Source of the DNA: Sordaria brevicollis
Lineage: Eukaryota; Ascomycota; Sordariomycetes; Sordariales; Sordariaceae
Length of the DNA stretch: 64,000 bases
Assembly: GCA_033439795.1 (NCBI GenBank)
Contig: JAUTDP010000009.1
Span: forward strand, 1,674,001-1,738,000
Direction: 5' to 3'
This document shows, one piece after another, positions 37,361-49,790 of the stretch (position 1 is its first letter; the number at the start of each line of letters is the position of its first letter). The notes beneath the pieces are model-generated. The model was not told the DNA's origin, ran no database searches, and saw nothing but the letters and a program-made list of their open reading frames with translations. The translations under genes and the position numbers were made by a program.

Positions 37361-39076
37361 TTACTTATTCCCCCTCTTCTCTGCCTCCCTAACCGCTCTC
37401 TTCTCAATCAAACCCCTAATCTCCTCCCAAACCCTCGCCTCCTTGACTCCCCTCTTCTCCGCCGTCTTCTGCGGAACATCCGTCACGTAAAACTCGTTGA
37501 CCTTTTTGTACCGAGTCCAGTTGAGGATCCTCATTCTCCACCCCTGTCGGTACTTTTGTCTCAACTTTTCCTGCCGCTCTTGGACTTGTTGAAGTTGTTT
37601 ACTGATGTTGCGGTTGCTAGTTTTTGTTGTACCTGTTGCTGCTGCTGAGGAGGCTGAGGTTGCGGAATCGAGAGGGAAAGCGGAAGGGGTTGAGTTGCCG
37701 ACTCGAACGAAATTGACGCTTCTGAACCAGGATTTTTTGTAACCAGCTGGACCAGCAGAAGAAACGGGGCGAAGTTCGGACACGGCCACGCTGCTGCCGC
37801 GGGCTTTGCCGATTAGGGACATGGTGGTGAATTCGAGCCGGGAGGCGGATTGCGGGGGTAAGGAGCGGACGAAGCGGAGGAGGACGTCGGAGGAGAGGCG
37901 CGCGTAGGGGGGCATTTTGGTTAGGTGGATTTGGGCCACAAAGGGCCGGGACGCGTGGGCGAGGAAGAGCATGGGGGTTAGGCCGCAGGTGAAGACTATG
38001 GAGGTGAGTTTGTTAAAAGATTGTAGTTGGTGAGATGAGAAGGGGGAGAGAGAGCGTGAACATACCAGCGATGCCTTCAAGAGGAGAACCGTTGATGATG
38101 TAAGTAGGGGCGAGGACGAGGCCGAAGGCGACAAAGATGAAGATGGTGGTGAGTTTGAGGAAAGCAATGAACATTACTTCTGTTTTTGGTAGGTAGGTTA
38201 GCATCGGTATATACTGCAAGTAGGATATTGAGGCTGAAGAACTAAGGGAGAACTGAGTGAGTAGATGAGTTCTCAAAAGCCATGAAACGACTCTAGTGGC
38301 ATGACCTCTCTTTAGAGTCACCTCACTTCCACTTCTTTTCACTCCCTCATATCTCAATCAATCTCAGCCCTGATAACTGAAATCAAGATCAGCGAAAACA
38401 TGCAAGTGAAGAATTGTACTTACTCCCCTTCCCAGCATTATAAATAAGCAAACGCTCAGGATACTCTAAAAACCAACCCATAATCCATCGTTAGCTTTCA
38501 GGAACCCTTATTGCCCCCTTTCATTCACCCCCACCCCTACGACTCGCTCAGACAAGGAGCGGGAAAGCTCCCCCAAGGAGAGAAAATCTCACCAAGTTTC
38601 GGCGCCTTAAGTTGCGGTACCCCATTCGCAGCATTACCCGTCGATGGTAATTGACCTTGACTGTGTGCACCCTGTCTTTGTGTTTGTGACTGGTCTCCTT
38701 TTCCCACTCCCACTTCTCCTTCTCCGTCCCTCTTTTGCGCAGCCGCTGGCGAATTTGAAGTTGAGGCAAGTCTGATGATACCAATGAGCCGCATTTGAAG
38801 AGCAGCGTTCCTCCTTCCACTCATTCCATTCAGTGATGACCTTGGTGTCTGAGCTTGGGCTTGAATCCGAGCTGAAGGATTCAGACGGAGAAGCTGCGAT
38901 TGCCATCGTTTTTGAGAGGGGCCCAACCCATGGTTAGTATTTACGTGGTTCACCGGTGGCTCGGCTGCTGTCGATTTGAGCTTTATGTTCGAGACTGGAA
39001 CTGAACGAGGAGAGCAGCGTGAAAGAAGGCCGATGGTAGCCCCGCCAAAGGGCGAGGTCGGTGGCCGAACAAGCAT
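37361..39076 (-). CDS. Putative mitochondrial inner-membrane protein (TMEM70/TMEM186/TMEM223-like)
   Basis: Four exons, 39076-38593, 38465-38424, 38179-38066 and 37995-37361, give 424 residues. The N-terminus is basic, Ser/Arg-rich and nearly free of acids (MLVRPPTSPFGGATIGLLSR), as in matrix presequences. A core segment YPERLLIYNAGKG leads into a first transmembrane helix (about 178-200) and a second (TCGLTPMLFLAH). Next come FVAQIHLTKMPPYARLS and a soluble C-terminus rich in charged helices. The layout of two helices flanked by an RLLIY-type strand resembles the TMEM70/186/223 family of respiratory-chain assembly factors and the yeast ribosome-binding protein Mrx15. Assignment to a member is not certain. 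The 42-nt exon 2 is fixed by the continuous sequence across both junctions. Confidence 0.75.
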
Positions 39077-40015
39077 GATGGGGACTCGCAGGGGAACGAA
39101 GGGCGAACAGAAAACGGAGAGGGTGATGTGACTGTGCGGCTATGGCTCTTCCATGCGGCTGGTTGGTGCTGTGATCCCAACCTTCAGCCGCTTGCCAAAT
39201 GCAGAAAAAAAACGAAGAGTAAAGAACGTTTGGCTTGGAGCTTGTGAGAGCTAAGGAAAGAGTGAGTGAGGGGTGGTGGTTGAGGTGCCTGCCAAGCATG
39301 ACCATCGGAAAGCTACCTGGCCCGTGCTTCGGCACTTGAATAGAGGTAGGTACTTGTACATCTGCGCTTGAAAGGGGGGCACACCGGGCTGTTTGGCGGT
39401 ATCTTTGGAGTTCGCTACCTTGCATCACAAAATTGTCTGCACCTCTCACTATTGGAATCACCATGTACCACATCTTTGGAGGATATCTATTGGTATACTT
39501 GACATTGAATACAAACAAGTGGTGCTCCCTAGGATGATACTGTTAGACCTTTCATCAACTAACAACCGCAGAAGGACCAATGGCACCAGTACCGACGCTG
39601 AGAGTCGCTTCAACCTACATCTGCTCTTCTCTCTTCAGACTTTACCCCCACTGCTTGTCCTTTTCTCAGTGCGCCAACTTTCTCCATTCCTCTCTCATTT
39701 ATGTAAAAGACGAACTGGATTCAAACTTCATCATCAACCTAGTCCTGATCTGTTCTGTTCTGTTGGTACCCACACGCTCCTTCGCCTAAGCTCAAAGAAA
39801 CGAATTGAAGAAAAAAGCCATGACTAAAGCAAACCGTACCGTTTCTCCAACAACTCCATTTTGATATCCATCACCAGATTAGTTGGACCAACACCCATAG
39901 CTGCTAACTCGGTGCCCTTTCTCTTACCGGAATGAGATGGACGACCAGGCCTGTCAGACCGGCGTTCATCTCCCAATTTCATCCATTCCAACCACCACAA
40001 CCTGTCGCGACAATA
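39077..40015. other. Spacer between two minus-strand genes
   Basis: Contains the promoter of the mitochondrial membrane protein gene and the 3' UTR of the sin3 gene. No further gene is recognised. Confidence 0.5.
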
Positions 40016-43000
40016 CTACTGTTGGGCTTGCGGCTGTTGTGCGGGTTGCTGCTGCTGCTGCTGCTGCTGTTGCGACTCCACCATACCGATACCACCCTCT
40101 TTCCACTTCTGGAACTCGTCCTTGGCAGCTTGGACTTCCTCATGGCTGAGGCCCTTCATCCAGGAGTTGTTCGTAACGAACTTCTCCTTGAGGCGCTCGT
40201 CGCGCAACTCTCTCTGGAACGCCTGCTTCTCCTCGTGGAAGACCTTATCCTCCTCCGAGTCGAAGGTGGTATTGTTGTAGACGAACCACTCCGAAGTGCC
40301 CTTTTCAAACACCATCTTGGACGAGTTGAGGCAAATTCTAATTACCAAGCCCTCATCATACGCAAGTGGCTTTGGTTTGTAGTCATCTTCGGAAATACCC
40401 TCCGTGGCGGCGGCGTGGTTGCGGGCAAGAAACGACCTCTGAAGTTGTTTCTGGTCCACTCCTTCCGTGGGCTCCTGGCGCATGTAAGAAGAGATGTAGT
40501 ATTGCCATTGTTGGATGCGCTCCATCTCGTCCATGTAGAAGGTGGTGTCTTCCTTCTTCAACCAGCGGGCGGAAGCTTCCTTCTTACCAGGATACTGTTG
40601 AGGCGTTAGCATGGAATTGTTTTCGACTTGCTTGGAAGAGATACTTACCCAGCTGATGACAAACATATCGGCATCCTTAATGCACTTCTCAGCAAACTTA
40701 CGAGCGCTGATCTCGTTTTGGAAGCTGGTGGTTTCCTGCTGACGACTTTCCAAGTATGCCCTGACGAGCTCCTTGGTCTTCTCACCCTTAGCGTCGGGGT
40801 TGTTGCACGCAAGACCAATGCGGCAAAGGGTCTTGAGCAAATCTTGGATCGTGTAAATCGTCCATCCCTTGCGAAGGTAGTAGTGACGGAGCACGTCTTG
40901 ATACCGGCTCTCATCGATCTCGCCGTTGATGAAATCCTCAATCAACTCGACCGTACGAGGCCAGAACGTATCCGGGTTCTTGTCATCAAAGTAATGCAGA
41001 CCTGGGTTGACCATGCCAAGGATCTTTGCAGGCTTGACAGCAGTCTCCCGGCGGATCTCCTCAAGGACACTATCCTTGCTGGCCTTGACGTCCTGGAGAC
41101 GCTTATACAGCGTCTGGAAAACCGTGAAGAACACGTACATGTTCTGGTTGCAGTAAAAGTTGTACCAGGCACGGGTAAAGGGCGCGTCTGCCTTCAGCTC
41201 GCCATCGACGTCGACAAGCCCATCAGGCTTGCCGTCATTGGAGTTTTCCAAGACGATGGGGCCGATGGTTGGCAACCAGCGGTCGTTTGAGACCTCGGGG
41301 ACAGCCCGGTCTTCGGGCGCATCCGGCATCTCTTCTTCATTGGCAGATCCAACATCCGGGGTCGTCTCCTTGCTGCCTGTCGCTGCGCTATCCTCTTTCT
41401 GGCCCCGGCTGCGGCTGCCATTGCGGCCAGGATCCAGTACACCGCGAAGAAGATCGGACTTCTTGCCGCGTCGCGTCCTGCCGTTGGTGAGCTCAGCTGG
41501 AGCGGAGTCTTCCTCATCCTCCTCTCCGGAATCTTGGTCGATATCGGCAATGCGTTCTTGTACCTTCTCTTCCGGGAGGTCAAAGAATGCCGGGATGAAT
41601 GTCTCGAAGAACTCCAGAATTCGCCTCCGCTCAAGAGCGTTGTGCTGGCCTCCAACATTGGCATAAATGACCATAAAGCGAAGAAGGTCGAGAAGGAGAT
41701 CCTGGTCTTGGAAGCCATACATGAACTGGTAACGAGGTACCTTCGCCTTGGTCGTTCGCAGTCGGCGTTGTTCCTCGTGCTTCGTCTTGATCACATCAAC
41801 GAGATGCTTGGCGGAGAGGTTCCGCTTATCGTTTGTCTTAACCTGAATGCCCATATGATCCAGACTCTTGAGATGCATGGTCTCGGTTTGGCTCTGCCAG
41901 ACCTTCTCCCATTCGCGCTATTATTTTGGTTAGCAAAGCACAAGCCACGAACAGAGAATAATTGATCCGTACCTGGGTGAATCTCCACTCTTCGTCCTTC
42001 TGCTTGAGACGGGCCATTACGATGGGCACAACGGCAAAAGGATTCTTAAACATCTCGTTGGCAACCTCGCAGCCCTTCTCTGGCCCATAGATCTTCTTCA
42101 GCACCCGCTTATAGATCGAAGTGCTCTGTCCACCAAGACCGGCAGGCATCTTGAAGTGTGCACGCTCCGCAGGAGTAAGCGTGAGCATTTGTTGGGCAAT
42201 TGGCTCCAGGAGCTGGATGCACTTTTGGTTGGCCTCGATGTAGAAATCGTAGTCGTGTCGTTCCTCTTCGATACGATGGAGTCCCTCCTCGTAACCGTTC
42301 TTGCGATGTGCAACGAAGCCCGAATCTTCCGAGGCCCACGTCGGGTGCGAGGCCCAGCCATCGTTGAGGACCGAATTGCACAGCTCGTCGCGACCGCTGC
42401 AGGGGCGAAGGCGTTCCTGTGATTCCACGTTGGTTAGCGCACTGTGAAGAAAAAAAAATCAAAATGGTCGTAAGGGACAAAGGGACTTACCCGTCTGGGG
42501 AGAAGGCGATAACTAGGGCCGAAACCGCGACAGTTGCTTAGGGAAACCTTGCCCGGCGGGGGTTCAGGTCGGTTCTCAACGACCTCCTCTGTGCCGGTGT
42601 GCCTGAGCATGTGCTTTAGAGTATTGAGTAATTCCGAGTTACCACCCATGAATTGGTTCGCTTTGTAGATCAGCACATCCTTCTCAATCAGGTCAAGATT
42701 CCACAAGTTGATAAGCTTCATGAACTCGCCCATAGCGGTCCTGTTGCCAATGTGCTTCTTGACCCGCTCAAAGAATTGTACATCATCCTGGCCGGATGTC
42801 GAAAGCGGGATCGGCCCAAGCGGCTCCGGCATGACAGGAGTCAATGTAGGCTCGACGAAGTTGCCATCGCCGGCGACGGTCTTGTGCGATAATTTTGCTC
42901 GCTTGTTGGCGGGTGCCGCTGGCTGAATGGTTGATCGCAAACTCGAGACGGGCGGCTGCTCGGATGGGGGAGGTGCGGTGGTGGGAGCGGTCTTCTCCAC

Positions 43001-44989
43001 ACGAGGACGCTTTTTGCTCTCCTTGCTAGCACTCGGCGGAGGGGCAAAGTTGCCGACCGGTGGCATCTTGGGCTGTTGATCACGAACAGGAAGGCCTGGC
43101 TGAGGAGTGGGCGTCGTAACCGCCATTGCCGTGCTGTCTTCCAGGCGCTGCTGGCCGGCTGGTCGCGTTTGGGCGGCCGATTCGGGGAGAAATTGCTTAA
43201 AGTCTTCGAGCAGGTCGGGTGCCGCGTGAAACAAGGTGGTTACTTGAGAGTAGACGTCTTGGATGGGTTTTTGTTCGCGCTGGTAGGTTTGCAGGATTTC
43301 GAGAAATTGTTTGTAGATTTCGGGTTTGTCCTGGAAACGGTTCTGTAAAAGAGTCAGTTTGAGTTCGCACTTTCCAGTTCCATGTCAAGTTCAGACGGCA
43401 GTCTCCACCAGTGCTTCCCAGCCCCATCCTTGCCACGAAAACCGCTCCCACTTATGCCGCCGCCGGCCAACAGGAAGAATGCACTCACTTTGATCTTGTT
43501 CACATAGCTAATAGCATGGTTAAACTCAACCGGACCTCGTTTTTCGATGATTGCTTGATGAGCCACGCTGCCGTTTGAGTTGGGTTGGCCGACCACCGTT
43601 GGTGTGGGCGTGTGCGCATTTCTGGGCGCTGGCCCAGCATGGGTGCCAACAGCTCCATTCTGGCCAGCTGGGACGGATCTCTGCTGAATCGGACTGGCAT
43701 TCTCAAAGGGTGCATTCTGGTTAGGCCCTGGGAATCCAGCCGGGCCATTTTGGGCGGGTACGCTATATGCCACCTCAGGGCTCTCGATACTATGTTGAAC
43801 CGTTGATGATGGCGGCCAGTTCCCCGGCCGTGCACTCAAGAAGGCCTGGCCAGGACCCGAAGTTGGTTGAGTAGGTTCGAGTTGTGGTGCGCGACTGCCA
43901 CCAATCGAAAACGAAGTAGACCCTTGAGGTGTCGTAACGCGAATGCTGTTCGGGTTGTTCTCCAAGCCGCATTCGATGCGATAACCCGGGGGGAGAAATG
44001 TGTTGAAGCCCTGAATTAAGTTTGGATGACCCGCGAATAACTCAGAGACTCTCGTAATAACGCCGGGAGTATTAATCCTGCTTCCGGTTAGCCTGCTTCT
44101 AGAGGAGACTGTCGAACACGGAGGGCTGACATACGTTTGGCTCTTGAAATCCTTCATAATGTCCAAGAATTTGTTGTATACATCTGGTTGCTCATGAAAC
44201 TGGACCTTAACCTGGTCAAGGTAGCTCAAAGCATCCTGTGTCAAGAAACCCATTAGCATCTACTGGCAATCGCAATTGTACCCCGCGGACCGACCAAGCG
44301 AGGCTACTTACGTTGAGAATGGGCTGTTGACCTTGAGGCATCCCGCTGGGGCCAGAAGGCATGGGATGGCCAGCACTCATGTTGGACCCAAAGGGCAATT
44401 GTTGCATGCCGCGCACGCCCTCTTGCTGTAACCCCCGACCGTTCTCCTGCTGGAGAGGACCGCCGAAGAGAGACGCCGGCCCGCCCGACCCTCCTCCTAG
44501 AGAATTATTTGGGCCGCCAGGGCCGTGAGACATTGGGGCGAACATTTGGTGTTGGGTTGTCGGCGCAGCGCCAGGCCCGCCGTGTGGAGGATGCCGACCA
44601 GGTTCATGTTGTAACTGCGGGCCGAAAGCGGGAGTTGGTCCCGTTGGTGCGCCAATGGGCATGGAAGAAGCAGAGCCGCCGTGATTGGCAAGCAAACCAC
44701 CGGGACTATGAATGGTGGTTGCAACTCTGGAGGCCACCGGTTGGTGGATGGGGATGGAGCCGGCACTGCTGTGGTGAGGAGTAGTGGCGGGTTGGTAGGG
44801 CTCCCGGTGCTGACGCTCGGGGTCGTCGCGTTCACGTTCTCGCTCGCGTTCGCGGGTCTGATCACGGTCTCTTTCTCGTCGTGCTAGTTCCTCCTGCTGG
44901 ATGGCGCGATGCCTTTGGTCCTCGAGTTCGCGGTCGCGGTCGCGATCAAAGGGGCCACTGCCATGCAGCGGCTGGGGCTGAGAGTTCAT
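40016..44989 (-). CDS. sin3: Sin3 transcriptional corepressor
   Basis: Seven exons, 44989-44312, 44235-44135, 44077-43489, 43342-42491, 42416-41973, 41917-40649 and 40594-40016, give 1503 residues, close to yeast Sin3. Scaffold of the Rpd3 histone deacetylase complex. The N-terminus is disordered with an alternating Arg/Glu/Asp tract. PAH1 lies at about 227-292 ([13 protein letters not shown]) and PAH2 at about 447-511 ([13 protein letters not shown]). PAH3 is at about 640-705 ([13 protein letters not shown]). The Sin3 corepressor/HDAC-binding domain begins at [20 protein letters not shown] (about 722-850), and the long conserved C-terminal region follows. It ends in a CAG-encoded Gln tract. 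The last intron is 54 nt with no stop in frame; removing it gives VISWYPGKKEA. All other introns are phase 0 or in exact register. Confidence 0.96.
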
Positions 44990-46336
44990 CGTGGTAAGAC
45001 TGTTCGAAGGCTCTGGCGGTTGTTGTGTGTTAGTTGCAACGCCGAGGATGCGATATGCAGATGCTTGTTAAGGCGATGGAGGAATGAGCTGAAGGTGGAT
45101 GGAGCGCGCTGGTGGGTGATTTGCAGACGGAGCAGGTTTTGGGTTTGGGTGATGAAGTCAATGTGGTGAAAAAGAACAAGGCTTAAAAGCGGGAGTGTGG
45201 TTGCGGCAGGCGGCGCTTGATTGCTTGAGATCGGCTTCACCTAGTTCGGCGAGGCGGGAGCCCTGGGAGCTCTCTCAGGGGACCAGGCAGGGCAGGGCAA
45301 AAGCTGGCCGGGCCAGAAGAGCACGACGAAGGAGGGAGGGGAGGGGAGCTTGGCGCGTACAGCTGCGACAGGTGTCATAGAACCTCTCTGCGACCATCGA
45401 TGGACAATGTCCTCTGGGATGTTCGAAATGCTGATTATTGACGGCCTCGACTGGGCTTGGATTTTGGCACGGCTGTCGACAACAAGGGCTTGGTTCAGTA
45501 GATGATTTTAGCGACCAAGTGGATGTCGGGAATCAAACGTAGCAAGCAGTTGTGTCGCAAGACCGGCAACCGGGGCGCAGATCTCTTTCCGCCTTTCTAA
45601 CTGATAACGATAAGGCGGCAAAATGTCGGCTGGGGCCCGCAGCCCGGCACAAGCCCCAGATCTGACGAATCAGAGCTCGAGAATAGCCTGCGCCTGACCC
45701 ACCAAGGCTTCTTATCGTCCCTATTCACCCCTTACGCATTCACATTATCGCCGATGGAGCCCGAATATGACACAAGGCGCGCATTTCGAGAACAAGTGAC
45801 GGGATTTGGCTATTTCTTTGATCACAACTCTCTTTTTTTAGCTAACAAGGCTGTTTACCGATTCTAACCCGGTGCGACCTTTGTAGCAGCAATGAATTGT
45901 TTGTTATCCTGTCTCGTGTTCTACCGCTTGGACGTTGTTTGGCCGACTCAGCGCCGTCAACGCGCGGTGTCATCATCATTCGTGTCATAGACAGTGGGTC
46001 CCTTTTGAAGACCTGCCATCAGCTACCGCCTACCACAACGGTCAGCCTGACCAGCATCTGTTCTCCAGCAAGAAACGGCCAAGCCAAGTGTGAACCCACC
46101 AGCATCTCCGATAACGCGTTATCGTGAGCTTCATCACAATGGAAGGCTGTAGGTAAATTTATGTCCTCTTTTCCAGATCTACCTCATACGACCGCTGGAA
46201 ACCGAAAGCGCTCTTGTTCAAAGCTACCATTACATCTCAAGTCATGCCATCCACCCGTTATAACGGTCCGCGGTTCAATATTGGTATCGCTAATTCATTC
46301 ACCAAAGTTTCTCTACCTCGACCTGATCAACTTCTT
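44990..46336. other. Promoter side of sin3 and 3' side of the FAS1 gene
   Basis: 1.35 kb without a recognised gene. Only short frames without domain features. Confidence 0.5.
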
Positions 46337-47290
46337 TCAAGCATAATTCCGAACGCCTCTCAATATCCACTATCCAGTCAGAGTCTCAGGTTAGTACTTC
46401 TCGCAACAAGTAAACGTCTGGTGGGAATTGCGCGGGGAAATGATGATGTTGAGCGCAAACAGTAAACAGAGATGAGCTTACCACTTCGCCATTGGCGACA
46501 GTGCTGCCTACACTAATGACTTCAATATCTCCTGGCTGGATCTGTGTTTTTGGCATTGCGTCAGCGTCGCCTTCTCGGACCAAGTACGGCTTCTTTTCTG
46601 TAGCCCTCTTACCCGTTTCACACCATCCTTCTCCTCCCACCAGACTTCTGTATCACCGCCCACCGGCTTGACCTTCTGGCCCGCCTGCCATGGGCTGGTA
46701 GGGATTAGATGAGCCTCGACGAATTTCCGCAGGTTGCGCTGCGCTCTCTCTTGTCCATCTTCGCCTTCATATGCATTTGCACCCAAAGCACTGTATTCTT
46801 TGGGATCTTCCCATGGCTTCCGTGGAAGGTTTTCGACGGCCGAGTTGAGGGGCGCAAGCACGGTTGTGTTCCTGGCCGGATCGTCTAAACGTTGCGAGTG
46901 AGTCTCGATTTGCCTGAGGAAACTGTGAGATTGAAGATGTCAGCTGTGTCTTTGAACGAGCGAGGCGCGATATCGCCCTTCGTTGTTAAACGGGATGCGC
47001 CCTTACCCTGCAAAAAGGTTGATACTTTTGTCGCGGCCCATAACATCCGAAAGCATCACCGTACTGCCGCCCCCTGCGTTTGCGGGGACGTCTGCTTGAG
47101 GCGCTCCGGACGGTGACATTGCAGGTCCGCGTTCTCCGGCAGGTTTATTGAATAAGATTTGCGCCCGGTCGGCTGTCTGTAGCTGTCGCTGTTGCTGGAG
47201 ATCGGAAGCAGTCCGATGCAGGGGCTGAATGAGTTGGGATGAGACGACTGCGGCAGTTGGCGCGAGAAAGAGGTAAGGGGTGAATCTCAT
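46337..47290 (-). CDS. FAS1 (fasciclin)-domain secretory-pathway protein
   Basis: Four exons, 47290-47007, 46922-46613, 46541-46482 and 46369-46337, give 228 residues. A signal peptide (MRFTPYLFLAPTAAVVSSQ) is followed by a linker and one FAS1 domain. The domain runs LSDVMGRDKSINLFAGFLRQ, NTTVLAPLNSAVENLPRKPW, RKFVEAHLIPTSPWQ, DIEVISVGSTVANGEVWILR. The final exon of 33 nt supplies the domain's last strand and the end RGVRNYA. Fungal FAS1 proteins are surface or vacuole-lumen adhesion-type proteins; the specific role here is unknown. An in-frame TTG upstream was rejected in favour of the ATG that starts the signal peptide. Confidence 0.87.
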
Positions 47291-48059
47291 GGCCGTCGCA
47301 AACAAAACTCGAGCGCTGAGTTCTGTTCCCTATAATATGGTGCGATCCCCGTTTCCAGCCACCTGCACGAAGGTGTAGGCGTACGTATCATATGGATCGC
47401 GCACATTGTGGCAGTGAAAGGACGGTAGCGAGCGAGCCATCGGATTGGATGTCGACGATGACGTACGTGCGAGCTGGGGGCGGGGAAGCAGTCAATCAAG
47501 AGTAATTGCCGCGCTGCTGTTGTGTACTTCACATCTTGGGCTTTCCGTGGTCAGCTCTGGGTTGAAGTTCCTGAGTGAGCCAAATGATCAGTTTCACAAA
47601 GACCAGGATGGGTGTTTGGTTGATCTTTGGTGATTTTGTTTATAGAGTCGTTTCTTACTCACATGGCTGGGTCCCCTAAGACTTTTGAGATAAATTTAGA
47701 GCTCATGTAGGCGCGGGACAGCAGGCCCCGACACTCGCAGCCGCCCGGGCGATGCGTCGATGAGCGTACAGCAACATTGCATTCAAAGAGCAGGCATGCC
47801 CATTCAGCAGATTACTGCCCGTCTCTCGACACTTGAATTCTCGTGGACAGCAAGTAATATCGTCAAAAGCAACAGATCTACCGATGACAGACTTTGCGTG
47901 GTGTAGAACCGGAAGAGTATCACATGCCGCGAGAAAGCACAAAAAGTCAACGGGGACAAACAGGATCCTCGCTACATTAGAGACCGGGAACAATTTCGGG
48001 GCATGTTCATCATCTGACAAGCCTTTTGAGACGGCTGGACCGAACATTAGCATTAACAG
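47291..48059. other. Spacer left of the Harbinger element
   Basis: Normal-composition sequence between the FAS1 gene start and the transposon target duplication. A minus-strand frame at 47703-48062 (119 codons from a non-ATG start) ends exactly at the insertion border but has no recognisable domain. Confidence 0.4.
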
Positions 48060-48062
48060 CAA

Positions 48063-48110
48063 GGGCCCGTTCGGTAGCGGACTGCTTGCTCCCAGCAGTA
48101 CAGACTTCTG
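48063..48110 (+). repeat. Left terminal inverted repeat of the Harbinger element
   Basis: The first 30 bp match the complement of the right end perfectly; the next 18 differ by one indel and a few transitions. Preceded by CAA. Confidence 0.9.
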
Positions 48111-48540
48111 TGAATTCTTGGTCGCCCAGAGTGGAGGCCACTAATCGATGTAGTGCATACGAGGTCCACTTTCCAGACTTGAACGTTTTGGGTATAGCTT
48201 TGTATAATCCGGCTCACCGCCTTCGATCTAGACACGTAATAAAGTTAATAGCTTGGTTTTTAACATCGTAATTATATTCCTAGTATTTTTGCCCGCCAAA
48301 ACCAATAATATGGATAACGATAGAAACTAAGGTCTAATCGAGGAGCCTATCAACCTATCCTCGATTGGCGCTAATAACCGGAACCTCTCTATCGACGATT
48401 ACCTCTATACCTCTATTACGGATAACGACGATATAACTACCAACGAGATTCTACTTCTCGAAAATCAACCTTTCGAAATTTAAACTTAGAACTAGACCAA
48501 CCAAACTACCTAGTCGAACCCTCTTCCTACCCAATAAATT

Positions 48541-48680
48541 AATTAATTAGAGTATACCTAGCAGCTAAATAATTAATTGGAATATACCCAATAAAATAAT
48601 TAATTAGAATATACCCAATAATTAAACAATTAATTAGAATATACCCAATAGAGTAATTAATTGGAGTATACCCAATAGAG
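48541..48680 (+). repeat. Five tandem copies of a 27-30 bp AT-rich unit in the left arm
   Basis: Units start at 48541, 48571, 48598, 48628 and 48655, each beginning AATTAATTRGARTATACC, with spacing 30, 27, 30 and 27. They lie in the subterminal part of the transposon, where binding repeats often occur. Confidence 0.8.
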
Positions 48681-48889
48681 CCAGCCGTAGTATATTCAAA
48701 ACCAAACTCAAACCTAATCCCAATCCCAATCGCAATAAACCACCCAAAGTATTATAAGGACTAAGCGTAAGCGGGCTATTTAATCGCGGTCGATTAGCAC
48801 TTCTTTTACCCCGTTTAAACGTATTATTTATAACCGTAAAATAACTAATTAAATAATAGAGTAATTTAGTAAGTATAAAAGAAAGGGAT

Positions 48890-49790
48890 ATTTTAAATCC
48901 GGTAAGGTAAAAAAGTATAATAAAGCTTAGGAATATATACTTAAGAGGGCGAAGGAGAAGTAGCTGCGTTATTTATAGACTGTTAACGTAATTAAATCGA
49001 AATAGGATACTAAACGTAGTCGTTACGTTATTTAGAAGAAATTGATAATAATATTTAATATGGGGTACGACTAGGCGACCGATATTCCAACTACTTCCGA
49101 GGAGATTTAGGATAGATTTTTTACTCGTTATAATACCGAACGCAAAAACTATTATTAATTTTGTACTACCCTATTAGGCGATTAAGAGGTTTATAAGGAT
49201 ATTTTCGTAAAGGAATACCCCGCCGGTTATTATATTTGCGAAATAGGGGATAAAAGCGGGGAGGAGGACCGAAATAAGGAAAATACTATTAGGGAAGAGG
49301 ACGTTAATAGTAGTTCGGGCGATAGCAATTCCAATAAAGAAAAGGATTCTAGTAATAAGGGTAGTAGAGGTAACGATAGTAATAATAATAGAGGATAAAA
49401 TAAACCTATTCCTAAGAGGAAGATTCGCGAAACTCCCGCGCAAAAATTCGCTCGCGAAATTAACCCGGACTATATTCCCATCTCTATTAAAGAGCCTATT
49501 TCAATTAAAAATAAAAGAACCCTATAAAAGAAGGCTGCCCGTAATAATAGGGATATATTAAGTTAATCGATAGTAATGGTAGTATCGTTATTGGCGGTAT
49601 TAAAACTCCTAAGAATTAGCGCGCTATAAAAGGCAATCGAGGATATCCAAAAGAGGTTTATTAGTAAAATAATTACGTAAGAGATAATAAAGGTATTAGA
49701 TTATTTAGAGGAGAACCCGATGAGTATAATTAAATATAACGGTTGTAATAGGGAGATAAGGTAGTTGTATATAAATAAATAGATAGAATA
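48890..49790 (+). pseudogene. Degraded Myb/SANT-like second protein of the Harbinger element
   Basis: Conceptual translation in one frame gives a continuous protein-like string broken by stops. Blocks include KKLIIIFNMGYD, ATDIPTTSEEI and YKDIFVKEYPAGYYIC. A Ser/Asn-rich linker and a C-terminal block AIEDIQKRFISKII...VLDYLEENPMS follow. Stops replace expected Trp codons, as RIP predicts. The order (DNA-binding domain, linker, C-terminal helices) matches fungal Myb/SANT-like transposon proteins, but similarity is judged by eye. Confidence 0.55.

Noticed and set aside
39932..40609. Plus-strand frames over the sin3 3' half, also 40628-41290 and 41534-41965
   Set aside because: Antisense of conserved Sin3 coding exons.
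49174..49443. 89-codon minus-strand hydrophobic frame inside the Harbinger element
   Set aside because: Antisense of the Ser/Asn-rich linker of the degraded Myb-like protein, open only because of the AT shift.
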